Of a stretch of DNA of 52,501 bases, positions 24,859-32,635 are shown piece after piece. Below the pieces are notes generated by a model. The model saw only the letters and a list, made by a program, of their open reading frames with translations, was not told the origin of the DNA and did not search any database. Source of the stretch: an uncultured Alphaproteobacteria bacterium (lineage in GTDB: Bacteria > Pseudomonadota > Alphaproteobacteria > Micropepsales > Micropepsaceae); NCBI GenBank assembly GCA_903857685.1, contig CAIOFO010000066.1, positions 1 to 52,501 on the forward strand. The letters are read 5' to 3'. Numbering within the stretch: the first letter of the stretch is position 1; each line of letters starts with the position of its first letter. The position numbers and the translations under genes are program-made.

Positions 24859-24888
24859 AAAAAGGCGGGACATCGCAAGATGCCCCGC
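24859..24888 (-). terminator. Intrinsic terminator of hsp20
   Basis: GCGGGACAT (24865-24873) pairs with ATGCCCCGC (24880-24888) with one mismatch. On the minus strand the hairpin is followed by CTTTTTG, 28 bp past the hsp20 stop. Confidence 0.75.
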
Positions 24889-24915
24889 CCTGCTCAATTG
24901 GTACGCACCCGTTGG

Positions 24916-25380
24916 TTAAGCAGCCCGGGCGCCTTCGATGGTCCGGGGACCGGCATTCTGGGCGCTGGACGCATTGATGGCGACTTTCCGGGGCTTTTTC
25001 TCCTCCGGCACGATCCGCTCCAGGTCAATATAGAGCAGGCCGTTCTCCAGCCGCGCATCCCGAACCTCGACATGCTCGGCAAGCTGGAACTGGCGCTCAA
25101 AGGCGCGACCGGCGATGCCTTGGTGCAGGAAGGACGGCTTGGCGGCCGCCTCGGCTTCCCGCTTGCCTTCAACGGTCAGAACGCCATCACGGACCTCCAC
25201 GGCGAGGTCCTTGTCGGCAAAGCCGGCCACGGCAAGCACGACGCGGTAATGGTTCTCGTCGCTGCGCTCAATATTGTAGGGCGGGTAGCCCTGGGCATTG
25301 CCGTCTGCCTGATCCAGAAGGGCCAGCAGGCGATCAAAGCCGACAGTGGTGCGGAAAAAGGGGGAATGATCCAGACGCAT
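24916..25380 (-). CDS. Small heat-shock protein Hsp20 (IbpA-like)
   Basis: 154 residues from the ATG at 25380, set by AGGAGG 6 bp upstream; an upstream in-frame extension lies in the untranslated leader. The alpha-crystallin domain runs ~36-130: 'YPPYNIERSDENHYRVVLAV', 'AGFADKDLAVEV', 'GVLTVEGKR', 'GRAFERQFQL' and 'ENGLLYIDLER'. It is the ATP-independent holdase class that binds unfolding proteins in the cytosol. Class A rhizobial-type Hsp20 genes are usually under ROSE thermometers and RpoH, and both signals are seen here. Confidence 0.95.
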   Translation of the reverse strand: MRLDHSPFFRTTVGFDRLLALLDQADGNAQGYPPYNIERSDENHYRVVLAVAGFADKDLAVEVRDGVLTVEGKREAEAAAKPSFLHQGIAGRAFERQFQLAEHVEVRDARLENGLLYIDLERIVPEEKKPRKVAINASSAQNAGPRTIEGARAA

Positions 25381-25456
25381 GTTACAACCTCCTAGAAGCG
25401 TTGTTCCCGGCGCGGCTCCCGCGCGGGAAGTTCCGGTGCGGATTCGCCCCCGGAAC
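25381..25456 (-). promoter_or_regulatory. ROSE-like RNA thermometer in the hsp20 leader
   Basis: Three stacked hairpins precede the hsp20 start. The last one (25384-25404) pairs ACAAC with GTTGT and CTT with GAG, burying the AGGAGG Shine-Dalgarno, with a bulged G opposite it. That imperfect SD-masking stem with an unpaired G is the diagnostic ROSE feature. The first hairpin is GTTCCGG/CCGGAAC (25430-25456), and the middle one uses TTCCC/GGGAA arms. Melting at heat-shock temperature should expose the ribosome site. Confidence 0.7.
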
Positions 25457-25463
25457 ACCCTCT

Positions 25464-25491
25464 AGGTAGGGCCGAAAAAAACCGCTTCAAG
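25464..25491 (-). promoter_or_regulatory. RpoH (sigma-32) promoter of hsp20
   Basis: The minus strand has CTTGAAG (complement of 25485-25491), a 14-bp spacer with a T-run, and CCTACCT (complement of 25464-25470). This fits the alphaproteobacterial sigma-32 consensus CTTG...CyTATnT, and places transcription start at the head of the thermometer. The -35 element overlaps the stop of the upstream membrane-protein gene. Confidence 0.7.
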
Positions 25492-25876
25492 GCCCTTGAA
25501 ATTGCAGCAAGTGACGCCATCCCAGCGCCCAGAACAACGCCATTGCGCCATATATGAGAATATCCCCGCTGCGCTTGCCGAGCCGGATGCCGCTGAGCGA
25601 GGCGATCAGGGTGCGCAGCCATGCGCCCTCCTCCGGGTTGCGCTCGGGCGCCCGCCAGCGCCGATAGCGCAGCCAGCTTTCCAGATTGTTGAGAATGCAG
25701 GCATCGGCGTTGAGCTTCCAGTGCAGGATCGTGGCCGGCACAAAGCCAAGATAGAAAATCAGCAGGGAGCGGACGGGAATGGTCCAGCCCAAGGTGATGA
25801 AACCCAGGATGACGAGATGCAGGTAAAAGCAGAATTTCCCCAGCGCATCGCGCCGCACTTTGATCTGGCCGCTCAT
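25487..25876 (-). CDS. Small membrane protein of unknown function
   Basis: 129 residues. Two hydrophobic helices ('FCFYLHLVILGFITLGWTI', 'RSLLIFYLGFVPATILHW') and a C-terminal one ('GDILIYGAMALFWALGWRHL'). The middle has 'KLNADACILNNLESWLRYRR', a soluble helical patch with a Cys. I do not recognise the family; the 'W.....C.L...E.WLR' pattern loosely recalls DUF2784. It is head to head with the lipase-like gene and ends where the hsp20 promoter begins. Confidence 0.65.
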   Translation of the reverse strand: MSGQIKVRRDALGKFCFYLHLVILGFITLGWTIPVRSLLIFYLGFVPATILHWKLNADACILNNLESWLRYRRWRAPERNPEEGAWLRTLIASLSGIRLGKRSGDILIYGAMALFWALGWRHLLQFQGP

Positions 25877-25953
25877 GCCGTCCTCTCGCCATCAGTGTGG
25901 CTTGTATCGCCGCCTGCTTCAATGCAGCGGCTTTAGGCCGTAAGTTGACTGGC

Positions 25954-26871
25954 ATGATTCCGGCGAACGAATGTTTTGAGCCCTTGACGGTGACGGCGGC
26001 CGACATGCGCCTGCGGGCGGCGCGCTTTGCCGGCGACCCGGCGGCGGCGCAGCGCGGGGTCTGCGTGCTTCTGAACGGCCAGACCGAGTTCATCGAGAAA
26101 TATTTCGAGGTGATCGACGAACTGCGCGGCCGCGGCTTTGCCGTGGCGACGCTGGACTGGCGCGGCCAGGGCGGCTCCGGCCGGCTGATTCCGCTGGCGC
26201 CGCTCAAGGGGCATATTGACGATTTCGCGGAATATGAGGCCGACCTTGAAGCCCTGATGGATCAGGTGGTGGCGCCGATGCTGAGCGGCGGCGAGCGGCC
26301 GATTGCGCTGGCGCATTCCATGGGCGGCCATATCCTGCTGCGCTATCTCGGCCGCCATCCGCAGCGCATCAGGGCTGCCGCCTGCTGCGCCCCCATGCTG
26401 ATGTTCTCAACCCGCGGCCAGCCGCGCTGGCTGGTGCGGTTGCTGACCGATGCGATGACGGTGATGGGCCATGGCCGCGATTTTGTCTGGGGCATGGCGG
26501 CACGCGATCCGCTGCAACTTGGTTTCGCCGACCAGATCGTGACCTCGGACGCGGCGCGGTTCCAGCGCACAAAAGATTTCCTGACACGGCATCCGGACCT
26601 GCGGCTGGCGGGGCCCACCTGGGGTTGGGTGGCGGCGGCCTATCGCTCCATCGCCGGCCTGGTTGCCCGCCGTGTCGCCACGCCGGTGCTGATGTTCGGC
26701 GCGGGCCATGACCGCGTTGTGGTCACAGCCGCGACAAAACGCTTCGCCGGACGCATGCCGCAAAGCGTTTATCGGCGGCTCGAAGGCGCCGAGCATGAAA
26801 TCCTGATGGAGCGCGATGTCTTTCGCACCCAGTTCTGGAGCGCGTTCGACGCTTTCATGGCGGAGCATTGA
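25954..26871 (+). CDS. Alpha/beta hydrolase, lysophospholipase/monoacylglycerol-lipase type
   Basis: 305 residues from the ATG at 25954; an earlier in-frame ATG adds 19 unconserved residues. Motifs: 'VCVLLNGQTEFIEKYFEVID' (oxyanion region), 'DWRGQGGSGR', nucleophile 'ALAHSMGGHI', acid in 'MFGAGHDRVV' and His in 'EGAEHEILME'. This is the PldB/serine-aminopeptidase S33-like (Hydrolase_4) family that cleaves lysophospholipids or monoacylglycerols. No signal peptide is obvious. Confidence 0.9.
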   Translation: MIPANECFEPLTVTAADMRLRAARFAGDPAAAQRGVCVLLNGQTEFIEKYFEVIDELRGRGFAVATLDWRGQGGSGRLIPLAPLKGHIDDFAEYEADLEALMDQVVAPMLSGGERPIALAHSMGGHILLRYLGRHPQRIRAAACCAPMLMFSTRGQPRWLVRLLTDAMTVMGHGRDFVWGMAARDPLQLGFADQIVTSDAARFQRTKDFLTRHPDLRLAGPTWGWVAAAYRSIAGLVARRVATPVLMFGAGHDRVVVTAATKRFAGRMPQSVYRRLEGAEHEILMERDVFRTQFWSAFDAFMAEH

Positions 26872-26874
26872 GAA

Positions 26875-26900
26875 CCCCGGCGGCAAGCCGCCGGGGCTTT
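26875..26900 (+). terminator. Intrinsic terminator after the lipase gene
   Basis: CCCCGGCGG (26875-26883) pairs perfectly with CCGCCGGGG (26888-26896), loop CAAG, followed by CTTT. It begins 4 bp after the stop. Confidence 0.8.
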
Positions 26901-26914
26901 GGCCTCGCGCAAGC

Positions 26915-27190
26915 TCAATCGGCGTCGTAATAGTGCCGTTCGCCATTTTCGTTATAGTAATGGCGGCTGCCTTCCATATGAACGCGGTGGTGATGGTAGT
27001 AATGCAGGTCCGGACCGCCGACCACGGCCCCGATGACACCGCCCACGACAGCGCCCGGCGGGCCGGCGATCACCAGACCCGTGCCGGCGCCGACGATCGC
27101 GCCTGACTCGGTCCTGTTCTGGGCATTTGCCGACGCCGTGACGCCAGCCAGCATCGCGGCGGCCGCGATGGCGATAGTGATGATTTTCAT
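26915..27190 (-). CDS. Small exported glycine-zipper protein
   Basis: 91 residues. Signal peptide to ANA-Q (~24). The mature part has a glycine-zipper stretch 'GAIVGAGTGLVIAGPPGAVVGG' followed by 'VIGAVVGG', then a His/Tyr-rich tail ('HYYHHHRVHMEGSRHYY'). It resembles small outer-membrane or periplasmic glycine-zipper proteins of alphaproteobacteria. Function unknown. Confidence 0.75.
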   Translation of the reverse strand: MKIITIAIAAAAMLAGVTASANAQNRTESGAIVGAGTGLVIAGPPGAVVGGVIGAVVGGPDLHYYHHHRVHMEGSRHYYNENGERHYYDAD

Positions 27191-27309
27191 GATTTCCTGT
27201 CTCTGTCCGACACCAACTGCATCGGCCTGATTGCTGCGCCTTTAGGGGACGCCGATAGAGACAACGCGCGAGCGGGCGGAACGCCGCAGCAAACCGCCGA
27301 AATCAAAAC

Positions 27310-27335
27310 CCCGGCGGTGGCGCCGCCGGGTTTCT
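27310..27335 (-). terminator. Bidirectional hairpin terminator
   Basis: CCCGGCGG (27310-27317) pairs with CCGCCGGG (27323-27330). TTTCTT follows on the plus strand; TTTTGATTT follows on the minus strand. It most likely ends the minus-strand Pro/Ala-rich membrane-protein gene whose stop is 28 bp away. Confidence 0.7.
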
Positions 27336-27357
27336 TGAACAACTCTCACTGCCGGAT

Positions 27358-28083
27358 TTACTGGGCCGGCGCCACGGGCGGGGCAGCCGGAGTGGCCGGG
27401 CTGGACTGCGCCGGTGTCAGGTCTGGCTGCACCGTGGCCGTGCCGGACGCATTGTTGGCAACTTCCGGCGCGGGCTGTGTGGGCGAACCCGAGACATTCG
27501 GCGCGGTGATGGGCTGCTGCATCGCCGATTGCTGCGGCGGCGGCGCTGTTTCCGGCGTCGGGGTCATGGGCTGGTTGATGGCGGGATCCGCCGACGCAGA
27601 AGTTGCGGGGGCGGGCGCAGATGTGCTGGCCTGCGTCTCGGGCACCGGCTTTGCCGCCGTCAGGATTGAGCGCGTGCTGCGCACCGGCCTGGGCGTGGAG
27701 ATCGCGGGCGGTGTGCTGCTGGCCGCAGGCGCGCTGCTGGCATCCGGCGTCGTTGCCGGCGGCGCCACGGTCTGTTCGGCCACGGCGTTGTGCTGCTGCG
27801 GCAGCATCGCCACGGTCTGCGGCGCATGGTTGGTGGATTCATAGGCATAGATGCTGCCGCCGACCAGCAACAGACCGACAATCACCGCGCCGGCGATCCT
27901 GGCGGTGCTGTTGTTTTCGGAATCGCCTTCGTCAGGGCTGTTGTGGAAAGCAGCAAGCGCGTCCTGGCGCATGGCTTCGCGTTCATCCAGCCGCACGCGC
28001 TCCACCGGCGATTCCGGATTCGGGCGGACATCCGCCACCGCGCTGGTGTCGGCACGATCCTTGTCGAATTCAAAATTGCGCAT
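27358..28083 (-). CDS. Membrane-anchored Pro/Ala-rich protein of unknown function
   Basis: 241 residues from the ATG at 28083, preferred over a TTG 12 bp upstream because GGGAG precedes it. An acidic N-terminal cytosolic part (~1-58, 'ADTSAVADVRPNPESPVERV'), one transmembrane helix (~62-80, 'IAGAVIVGLLLVGGSIYAY'), and a ~160-residue Ala/Pro/Thr/Ser-rich disordered tail. The shape recalls cell-wall-spanning linkers such as TonB without its C-terminal domain. No family recognised. Confidence 0.7.
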   Translation of the reverse strand: MRNFEFDKDRADTSAVADVRPNPESPVERVRLDEREAMRQDALAAFHNSPDEGDSENNSTARIAGAVIVGLLLVGGSIYAYESTNHAPQTVAMLPQQHNAVAEQTVAPPATTPDASSAPAASSTPPAISTPRPVRSTRSILTAAKPVPETQASTSAPAPATSASADPAINQPMTPTPETAPPPQQSAMQQPITAPNVSGSPTQPAPEVANNASGTATVQPDLTPAQSSPATPAAPPVAPAQ

Positions 28084-28251
28084 GTTATCTCCCAAGATTG
28101 GTGTGGGGAGAAAACGGCTTCAATGCTGCAAGGTTGCGATGCTGCAGCAACAAGGGCGGAATTGCGGCAGCAGGGTGGGAAAGGCTGCGCAATTCACCAT
28201 GGCCTGTCTTTTTCCAGCCATGTTTATGCGCGCAGCACGGAACCGTGAAAC

Positions 28252-29049
28252 TTACGGCGCAAGAAGTTTCATCGCTGCCGCATGCACGCGCTTGTCGCCG
28301 GCGGCCAGGATGGTCTTGCCGGACGCCGCGGAGCCGCCATCCCAGCTTGTCATCACGCCGCCGGCGCCTTGCACAATCGGAATCAATGCCGCCGCATCCC
28401 AGGCATGAAAGCCGGCCTCGATCACCAGATCCACGAAACCCAGCGCCAGCGCCGCGAAAATATAACAGTCGCCGCCATAGCGGGTCAGGCGCGCCTGCGC
28501 CTTGACGCGGCCGAAGGCTTCGATTTCAGGTTTCGAAAAATAAGCCGACGGATCGGTGGCGCACAGAGTCGCGTCTTTCAGTTCGGCACATTCGCGGGTC
28601 TTGAGCCGGATGGTGCGGCCGGCCTGCACCAGATGCGCCGCGCTGCCCGCGCCGATAAAGCGTTCGCCCAGCACCGGCTGGTCGAGAATGCCCAGTACCG
28701 GCACGCCACTTTCTTCCAGCGCGATCAGCGAGCCCCATTCATGGCGGCCGGTGATAAAGGCGCGGGTGCCGTCCACCGGGTCGAGAACCCAGCGATACTT
28801 GTTCTTGCCTTTCGTCTCGCCGAACTCTTCGCCAAGGATGGCGTCATCGGGCCGTTCGCGCGCGATCATGTCGCGGATGGCGCGTTCGGCACCGCGATCC
28901 GCTTCGGTGACAGGATCGAAGGCGGCTTTCCCTTCCTTGTGGGAGACGGTGATGGGCTTGCGGAAATAGGGCCGGATCACCGCGCCGCCGGCATCGGCCA
29001 GGCGGTTGGCAAAGGCGATAAGGTCGGCGTCAACAGTGGATGCTGTCAT
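28252..29049 (-). CDS. hisN: Histidinol-phosphatase, inositol-monophosphatase family
   Basis: 265 residues. Metal and substrate motifs: 'FDPVTEADRGAERAIR', 'GEEFGETKGKNKYRWVLDPV' with 'DGTRAFITG' following, and 'HAWDAAALIPIVQGAGG'. The DPVDGTRAFITG form with Arg-Ala-Phe, rather than the NFAH form of SuhB, marks the HisN subgroup that makes L-histidinol from its phosphate. A repeat element and typA lie upstream on the same strand. The ~170 bp beyond its stop contain no gene. Confidence 0.88.
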   Translation of the reverse strand: MTASTVDADLIAFANRLADAGGAVIRPYFRKPITVSHKEGKAAFDPVTEADRGAERAIRDMIARERPDDAILGEEFGETKGKNKYRWVLDPVDGTRAFITGRHEWGSLIALEESGVPVLGILDQPVLGERFIGAGSAAHLVQAGRTIRLKTRECAELKDATLCATDPSAYFSKPEIEAFGRVKAQARLTRYGGDCYIFAALALGFVDLVIEAGFHAWDAAALIPIVQGAGGVMTSWDGGSAASGKTILAAGDKRVHAAAMKLLAP

Positions 29050-29098
29050 TGCGAAGTCATGCCATGAAACACACCGTTACGACAGAGGCTTTGCCTTG

Positions 29099-29193
29099 GC
29101 CGCGAGGGATTTTGTGACCTGAGCAGGAGCGTCGTGCGGAGCGTACGGACGTACGTGAGCACGCGCGATGCACAGGGTGCAAAAGACCCGCGC
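29099..29193. repeat. Dispersed ~100-bp imperfect palindrome, copy 3
   Basis: The arms GCCGCGAGGGATTTTGTGAC and GTGCAAAAGACCCGCGC match the other two copies. The interior GAGCAGGAGCGTCGTGCGGA is nearly that of copy 1, and CGTGAGCACGCGCGA is identical to copy 1. It lies between the 3' end of typA and the 5' end of hisN. Confidence 0.72.
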
Positions 29194-29195
29194 CC

Positions 29196-31013
29196 TTATG
29201 CGTCTGCCTTGGCACGCTTGCGCAAATGCGGCTTGAGGGCGCGCTTGCGGATGCGGATGCTCTGGGGCGTAACCTCAACCAGCTCATCGTCCTCGATATA
29301 GGCCATCGCCTGCTCCAGCGTCATCGGCACGATGGGCGTCAGGCGCACGGCCTCGTCCTTGGAGGTGGTGCGGATATTGGTGAGCTGCTTGGACTTGATC
29401 GGGTTGACGTCCAGATCATTGTCCTTGGCGTTCTGGCCGATGATCATGCCTTCATAGACCTTGGTGCCGGCGGTGATGAACAGCTTGCCGCGCTCTTCGA
29501 TGTACCAGAGGCCATAGGCCACCGCCTCGCCATCCTCGGTCGAGATCAGGACGCCATTGGTGCGGCCGCCGACGCTGCCCTTGTGCGGGGCATATTCCAG
29601 GAAGATGCGGTTCATCACCCCGGTGCCGCGCGTGTCGGTGAGGAATTCGCCGTGATAGCCGATCAACCCGCGCGCCGGCGCACTGAAGACGATGCGGGTC
29701 TTGCCGGCGCCGGTGGGGCGCATGTCGGTCATCTCGCCCTTGCGCTGGGAGATCTTGTCGATCACCACGCCGGTATAGGCGTCGTCCACGTCGACCGTGA
29801 CTTCCTCGATCGGCTCCAGCTTTTCACCATTCTCGGTCTTGAACAGCACGCGGGGACGGCTGATGGAAAGCTCAAAGCCTTCGCGGCGCATGGATTCGAT
29901 GAGCACGCCCAGCTGCAACTCGCCGCGGCCCGCCACTTCGAAATCGCCATCGCCGGTTTCGGTGACCTTGAGCGCGACATTGCCTTCCGCTTCGCGCACC
30001 AAGCGGTCGCGAATGACGCGGCTCTGCACCTTGTCGCCTTCGCGGCCCGCCAGCGGTGAATCATTCACCGAAATCGTCATCGCCAAGGTGGGCGGATCAA
30101 TCGGATGCGAGGGAATCGCCGCATCCACCGTGAGGTCGCACAGCGTGTCGGCGACGGTGGCTTCTTCCAGCCCGGCAATGGCAACGATGTCGCCGGCTTC
30201 GGCGCGTTCCACCGGCACGCGGGCGAGGCCCCGGAAGGCCAGCAGCTTGGTGGCGCGGGCTTTCTCGATCACCTTGCCGTCGCGCGACAAGGCCTTGATC
30301 TGGCGGTTGACGGTGATGGCGCCGGATTCGATGCGGCCGGTCAGAATGCGGCCGAGGAAATTGTCGGCCTCCAGCGTGGTCACCAGCATCTTGAAGGGAT
30401 GGGCATCTCCCGCCAGCGCAATGGGCTTGGGCGGCGGCACGTCTTCGACGATGCGCTTGAACAGCGGTGACAGGTCCTTGTGCTCGTCTTCCAGCTCGTT
30501 CACCGCCCAGCCATTGCGGCCCGAGGCAAAGAGGTGATGGAAGTCGAGCTGGTAGTCGCTGGCTTCCAGCGCCAGGAACAGGTCGAAGATGGATTCCAGC
30601 GTCTGTTTCGGTTCGGCGTCATGACGATCGATCTTGTTGACCACGACGATGATCTTCAGGCCCAGCTTGAGCGCCTTGGACAGAACGAATTTCGTCTGGG
30701 GCATGACGCTTTCGGCCGCGTCCACCAGCAGCACCACGCCGTCCACCATGGAGAGGATGCGTTCCACCTCGCCGCCGAAATCGGCGTGACCGGGTGTGTC
30801 CACGATGTTCAACCGAACGCCCTGCCATTCGACCGAGGTGCATTTGGCCAGGATGGTGATGCCGCGTTCGCGTTCCTGGTCGTTGGAATCCATGGCGCGC
30901 TCGTCCATGTGCTGGTTTTCGCGCACCGAGCCCGATTGCTTGAGCAGCTGGTCCACGAGCGTGGTCTTGCCGTGGTCGACATGCGCGATGATAGCGATGT
31001 TGCGAATGTCCAT
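29196..31013 (-). CDS. typA: Ribosome-associated translational GTPase TypA/BipA
   Basis: 605 residues, full length. G domain: '[11 protein letters not shown]' (G1), 'RERGITI' (G2), '[12 protein letters not shown]' (G3) and 'NKIDR' (G4). Followed by the EF-G-like beta-barrel and alpha/beta domains ('[20 protein letters not shown]') and the BipA-specific C-terminal domain ('[18 protein letters not shown]', '[19 protein letters not shown]'). It binds the 70S ribosome and supports 50S assembly and growth under cold or stress conditions. Monocistronic. Confidence 0.97.
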   Translation of the reverse strand: MDIRNIAIIAHVDHGKTTLVDQLLKQSGSVRENQHMDERAMDSNDQERERGITILAKCTSVEWQGVRLNIVDTPGHADFGGEVERILSMVDGVVLLVDAAESVMPQTKFVLSKALKLGLKIIVVVNKIDRHDAEPKQTLESIFDLFLALEASDYQLDFHHLFASGRNGWAVNELEDEHKDLSPLFKRIVEDVPPPKPIALAGDAHPFKMLVTTLEADNFLGRILTGRIESGAITVNRQIKALSRDGKVIEKARATKLLAFRGLARVPVERAEAGDIVAIAGLEEATVADTLCDLTVDAAIPSHPIDPPTLAMTISVNDSPLAGREGDKVQSRVIRDRLVREAEGNVALKVTETGDGDFEVAGRGELQLGVLIESMRREGFELSISRPRVLFKTENGEKLEPIEEVTVDVDDAYTGVVIDKISQRKGEMTDMRPTGAGKTRIVFSAPARGLIGYHGEFLTDTRGTGVMNRIFLEYAPHKGSVGGRTNGVLISTEDGEAVAYGLWYIEERGKLFITAGTKVYEGMIIGQNAKDNDLDVNPIKSKQLTNIRTTSKDEAVRLTPIVPMTLEQAMAYIEDDELVEVTPQSIRIRKRALKPHLRKRAKADA

Positions 31014-31140
31014 GAATCAAACGTCTTTCGGTTTGCGGGCGCTTCATAGAGTGCGCGGGGGGCGTTGCCAAGGAAGCCGCAGACGATCCCCCGGATGGTT
31101 ATTTTATCTATATATTTCAATATGTTAAAGACATAATGGC

Positions 31141-31436
31141 GACGGCCTAGCCAGGGAACCGGCCTGCCGGCCGGGACAATTGTGAGAAACTTTTGCCCTA
31201 TAGGAGGCTGGTTCGAGCCGCAGTGCGGCGGTAAGACCCCGTAATGGCTCAGGTTTTTACCGTGTAAGACGGAAATTTCGGTTGGGGAGCGAATTTTCCA
31301 TTCCGTCTTTTTTTTGCGCGCTCTCTGGGCACCTGCCGATAGTGTAGGCAGTGTTAGGCCCGGACGCGCAAAGACGCGCCGAACGACAATTATAACGGGA
31401 GCCCGGCAAGAGGCGTCCCTGGGGAAGTGAAACGCG
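31141..31436 (+). promoter_or_regulatory. Structured leader of the first RND efflux operon
   Basis: The 31014-31436 gap has no gene. It shares blocks with the region upstream of the second RND operon: GACAATTGtGAGAAACTTTT (31175-31194), GCGGTAAGaCCCCG (31227-31241) and ATAGTGTAGGCAGTGT (31339-31354). Downstream of the first block are hairpins GGCT/AGCC (31206-31219), GCCGC/GCGGC (31217-31229), CGGTAAGA...TTTTACCG (31229-31262), then a terminator at 31266-31315. This is the layout of an attenuated leader or a separate small transcript. Confidence 0.6.
31266..31315 (+). terminator. Intrinsic terminator inside the RND operon leader
   Basis: AAGACGGAA (31266-31274) pairs perfectly with TTCCGTCTT (31301-31309), with further partial pairing inside, and is followed by an unbroken T8 run (31308-31315). 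It lies about 120 bp before the membrane-fusion gene start, and 250 bp from any other plus-strand gene end, because typA is on the other strand. It therefore belongs to the leader itself. Confidence 0.8.
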
Positions 31437-32630
31437 ATGACCGTGCAACCGCAGCCGAAGAATCTTGATCATTCCCTGGAACGCACCGATGTCGCCTCCT
31501 CGGTTCGCGTTTACCTGATCGGCGGCGTCGCGCTGGTCCTGCTGCTGGGCGGTTACTGGTATTTCAACCAGGGCGGAGCCAAGGCTCCGGTGCGCCGGCC
31601 CGCCATTCCGGTTCAAGTGTCCGCGGTCACGCGCGGCGACATGGCAGTGGTCGAGCATACGCTGGGCACCGTGGTGCCCAACACCACCGTGCAGATTGCC
31701 TCCCGTGTCTCCGGCGTCATCGACTCCGCACCTTTCAAGGAAGGCCAGTACGTCAAGAAGGGCGATCTTCTGTTCGTGATCGATCCGCGCCCCTATGAAG
31801 CCTCCTATAAAAACGCGATGGCGACCTTGGCCTCGACCAAGGCAAAGGCCGAGCGCTACAGGAAACTGATGGACCAGAACGCCATCTCGCCCCAGGACCT
31901 GGACGATGCCCAAGCCGCCTATCTGCAGGCCGAAGCCAGCGTGGACACGGCGCGGCTCAATCTGGAATTCACGCGTATCCGCTCGCCGGTGGACGGCAAG
32001 ACCGGTCCCATGCTGGTGCAGCCCGGCAATACCGTCATCGCCAATCTGACCACGACGCCATTGGTCACCATCGACCAGATCCATCCGGTGAAGGTTTCCT
32101 TCGCCCTGCCCCAGACCGATCTGCCGCGCATCCAGGCGCGCCAGAAGAGCAAGGGCCTGACCGCCATAGTGGGTTTCCAGGACCAGAGCGGCTCGCCGCT
32201 GTCCGCGCCGGTGGATTTCATCAGCAACGCCGTCAACAATGTCAGCGGCACGATCGAAATGCGCACCGTCTTCGCCAATACCGACGACACGCTGGTGCCC
32301 GGCCAGCTGGTCAATGTCACCGTGCAGCTGAACGACATTCCCAATGCGCTGACCGTGCCGGATGCGGCGGTCAATATCGGGCCGGACGGAAATTTCGTTT
32401 ACGTGCTGAATGACGGCAAGGCGGTGACGAAGCCCGTCTCCGTGCTGTTCGACGATGGCAACAACACCGCGATCACCGGCGATCTTGAGCCGGGCGACCT
32501 GGTGGTGACCGAAGGCCAGCTGCGGCTGGTGCCGGGCTCGAAAGTGGTTGTGGAGGGCGCGGTCAAGCGGCCGGTCAAGGGCGGCAAAGGCAAGGGCAAG
32601 GGCAAGCGCGCGGCCGGAAAAGAAGGCTGA
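31437..32630 (+). CDS. RND efflux membrane fusion protein (MdtA-like), first module
   Basis: 397 residues. N-terminal cytosolic tail and one membrane anchor (~24-42). The periplasmic part has the split biotinyl-lipoyl domain ('VSGVIDSAPFKEGQYVKKGD', 'FTRIRSPVDGKTG'), the alpha-hairpin (~100-165), the beta-barrel ('VTIDQIHPVKVSFALPQTDL') and the membrane-proximal domain. A Gly/Lys-rich tail closes it. It links the inner-membrane RND pump to an outer-membrane channel; no TolC-type gene is in the window. It is 5 bp from its pump gene. Confidence 0.93.
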   Translation: MTVQPQPKNLDHSLERTDVASSVRVYLIGGVALVLLLGGYWYFNQGGAKAPVRRPAIPVQVSAVTRGDMAVVEHTLGTVVPNTTVQIASRVSGVIDSAPFKEGQYVKKGDLLFVIDPRPYEASYKNAMATLASTKAKAERYRKLMDQNAISPQDLDDAQAAYLQAEASVDTARLNLEFTRIRSPVDGKTGPMLVQPGNTVIANLTTTPLVTIDQIHPVKVSFALPQTDLPRIQARQKSKGLTAIVGFQDQSGSPLSAPVDFISNAVNNVSGTIEMRTVFANTDDTLVPGQLVNVTVQLNDIPNALTVPDAAVNIGPDGNFVYVLNDGKAVTKPVSVLFDDGNNTAITGDLEPGDLVVTEGQLRLVPGSKVVVEGAVKRPVKGGKGKGKGKRAAGKEG

Positions 32631-32635
32631 AGGCC

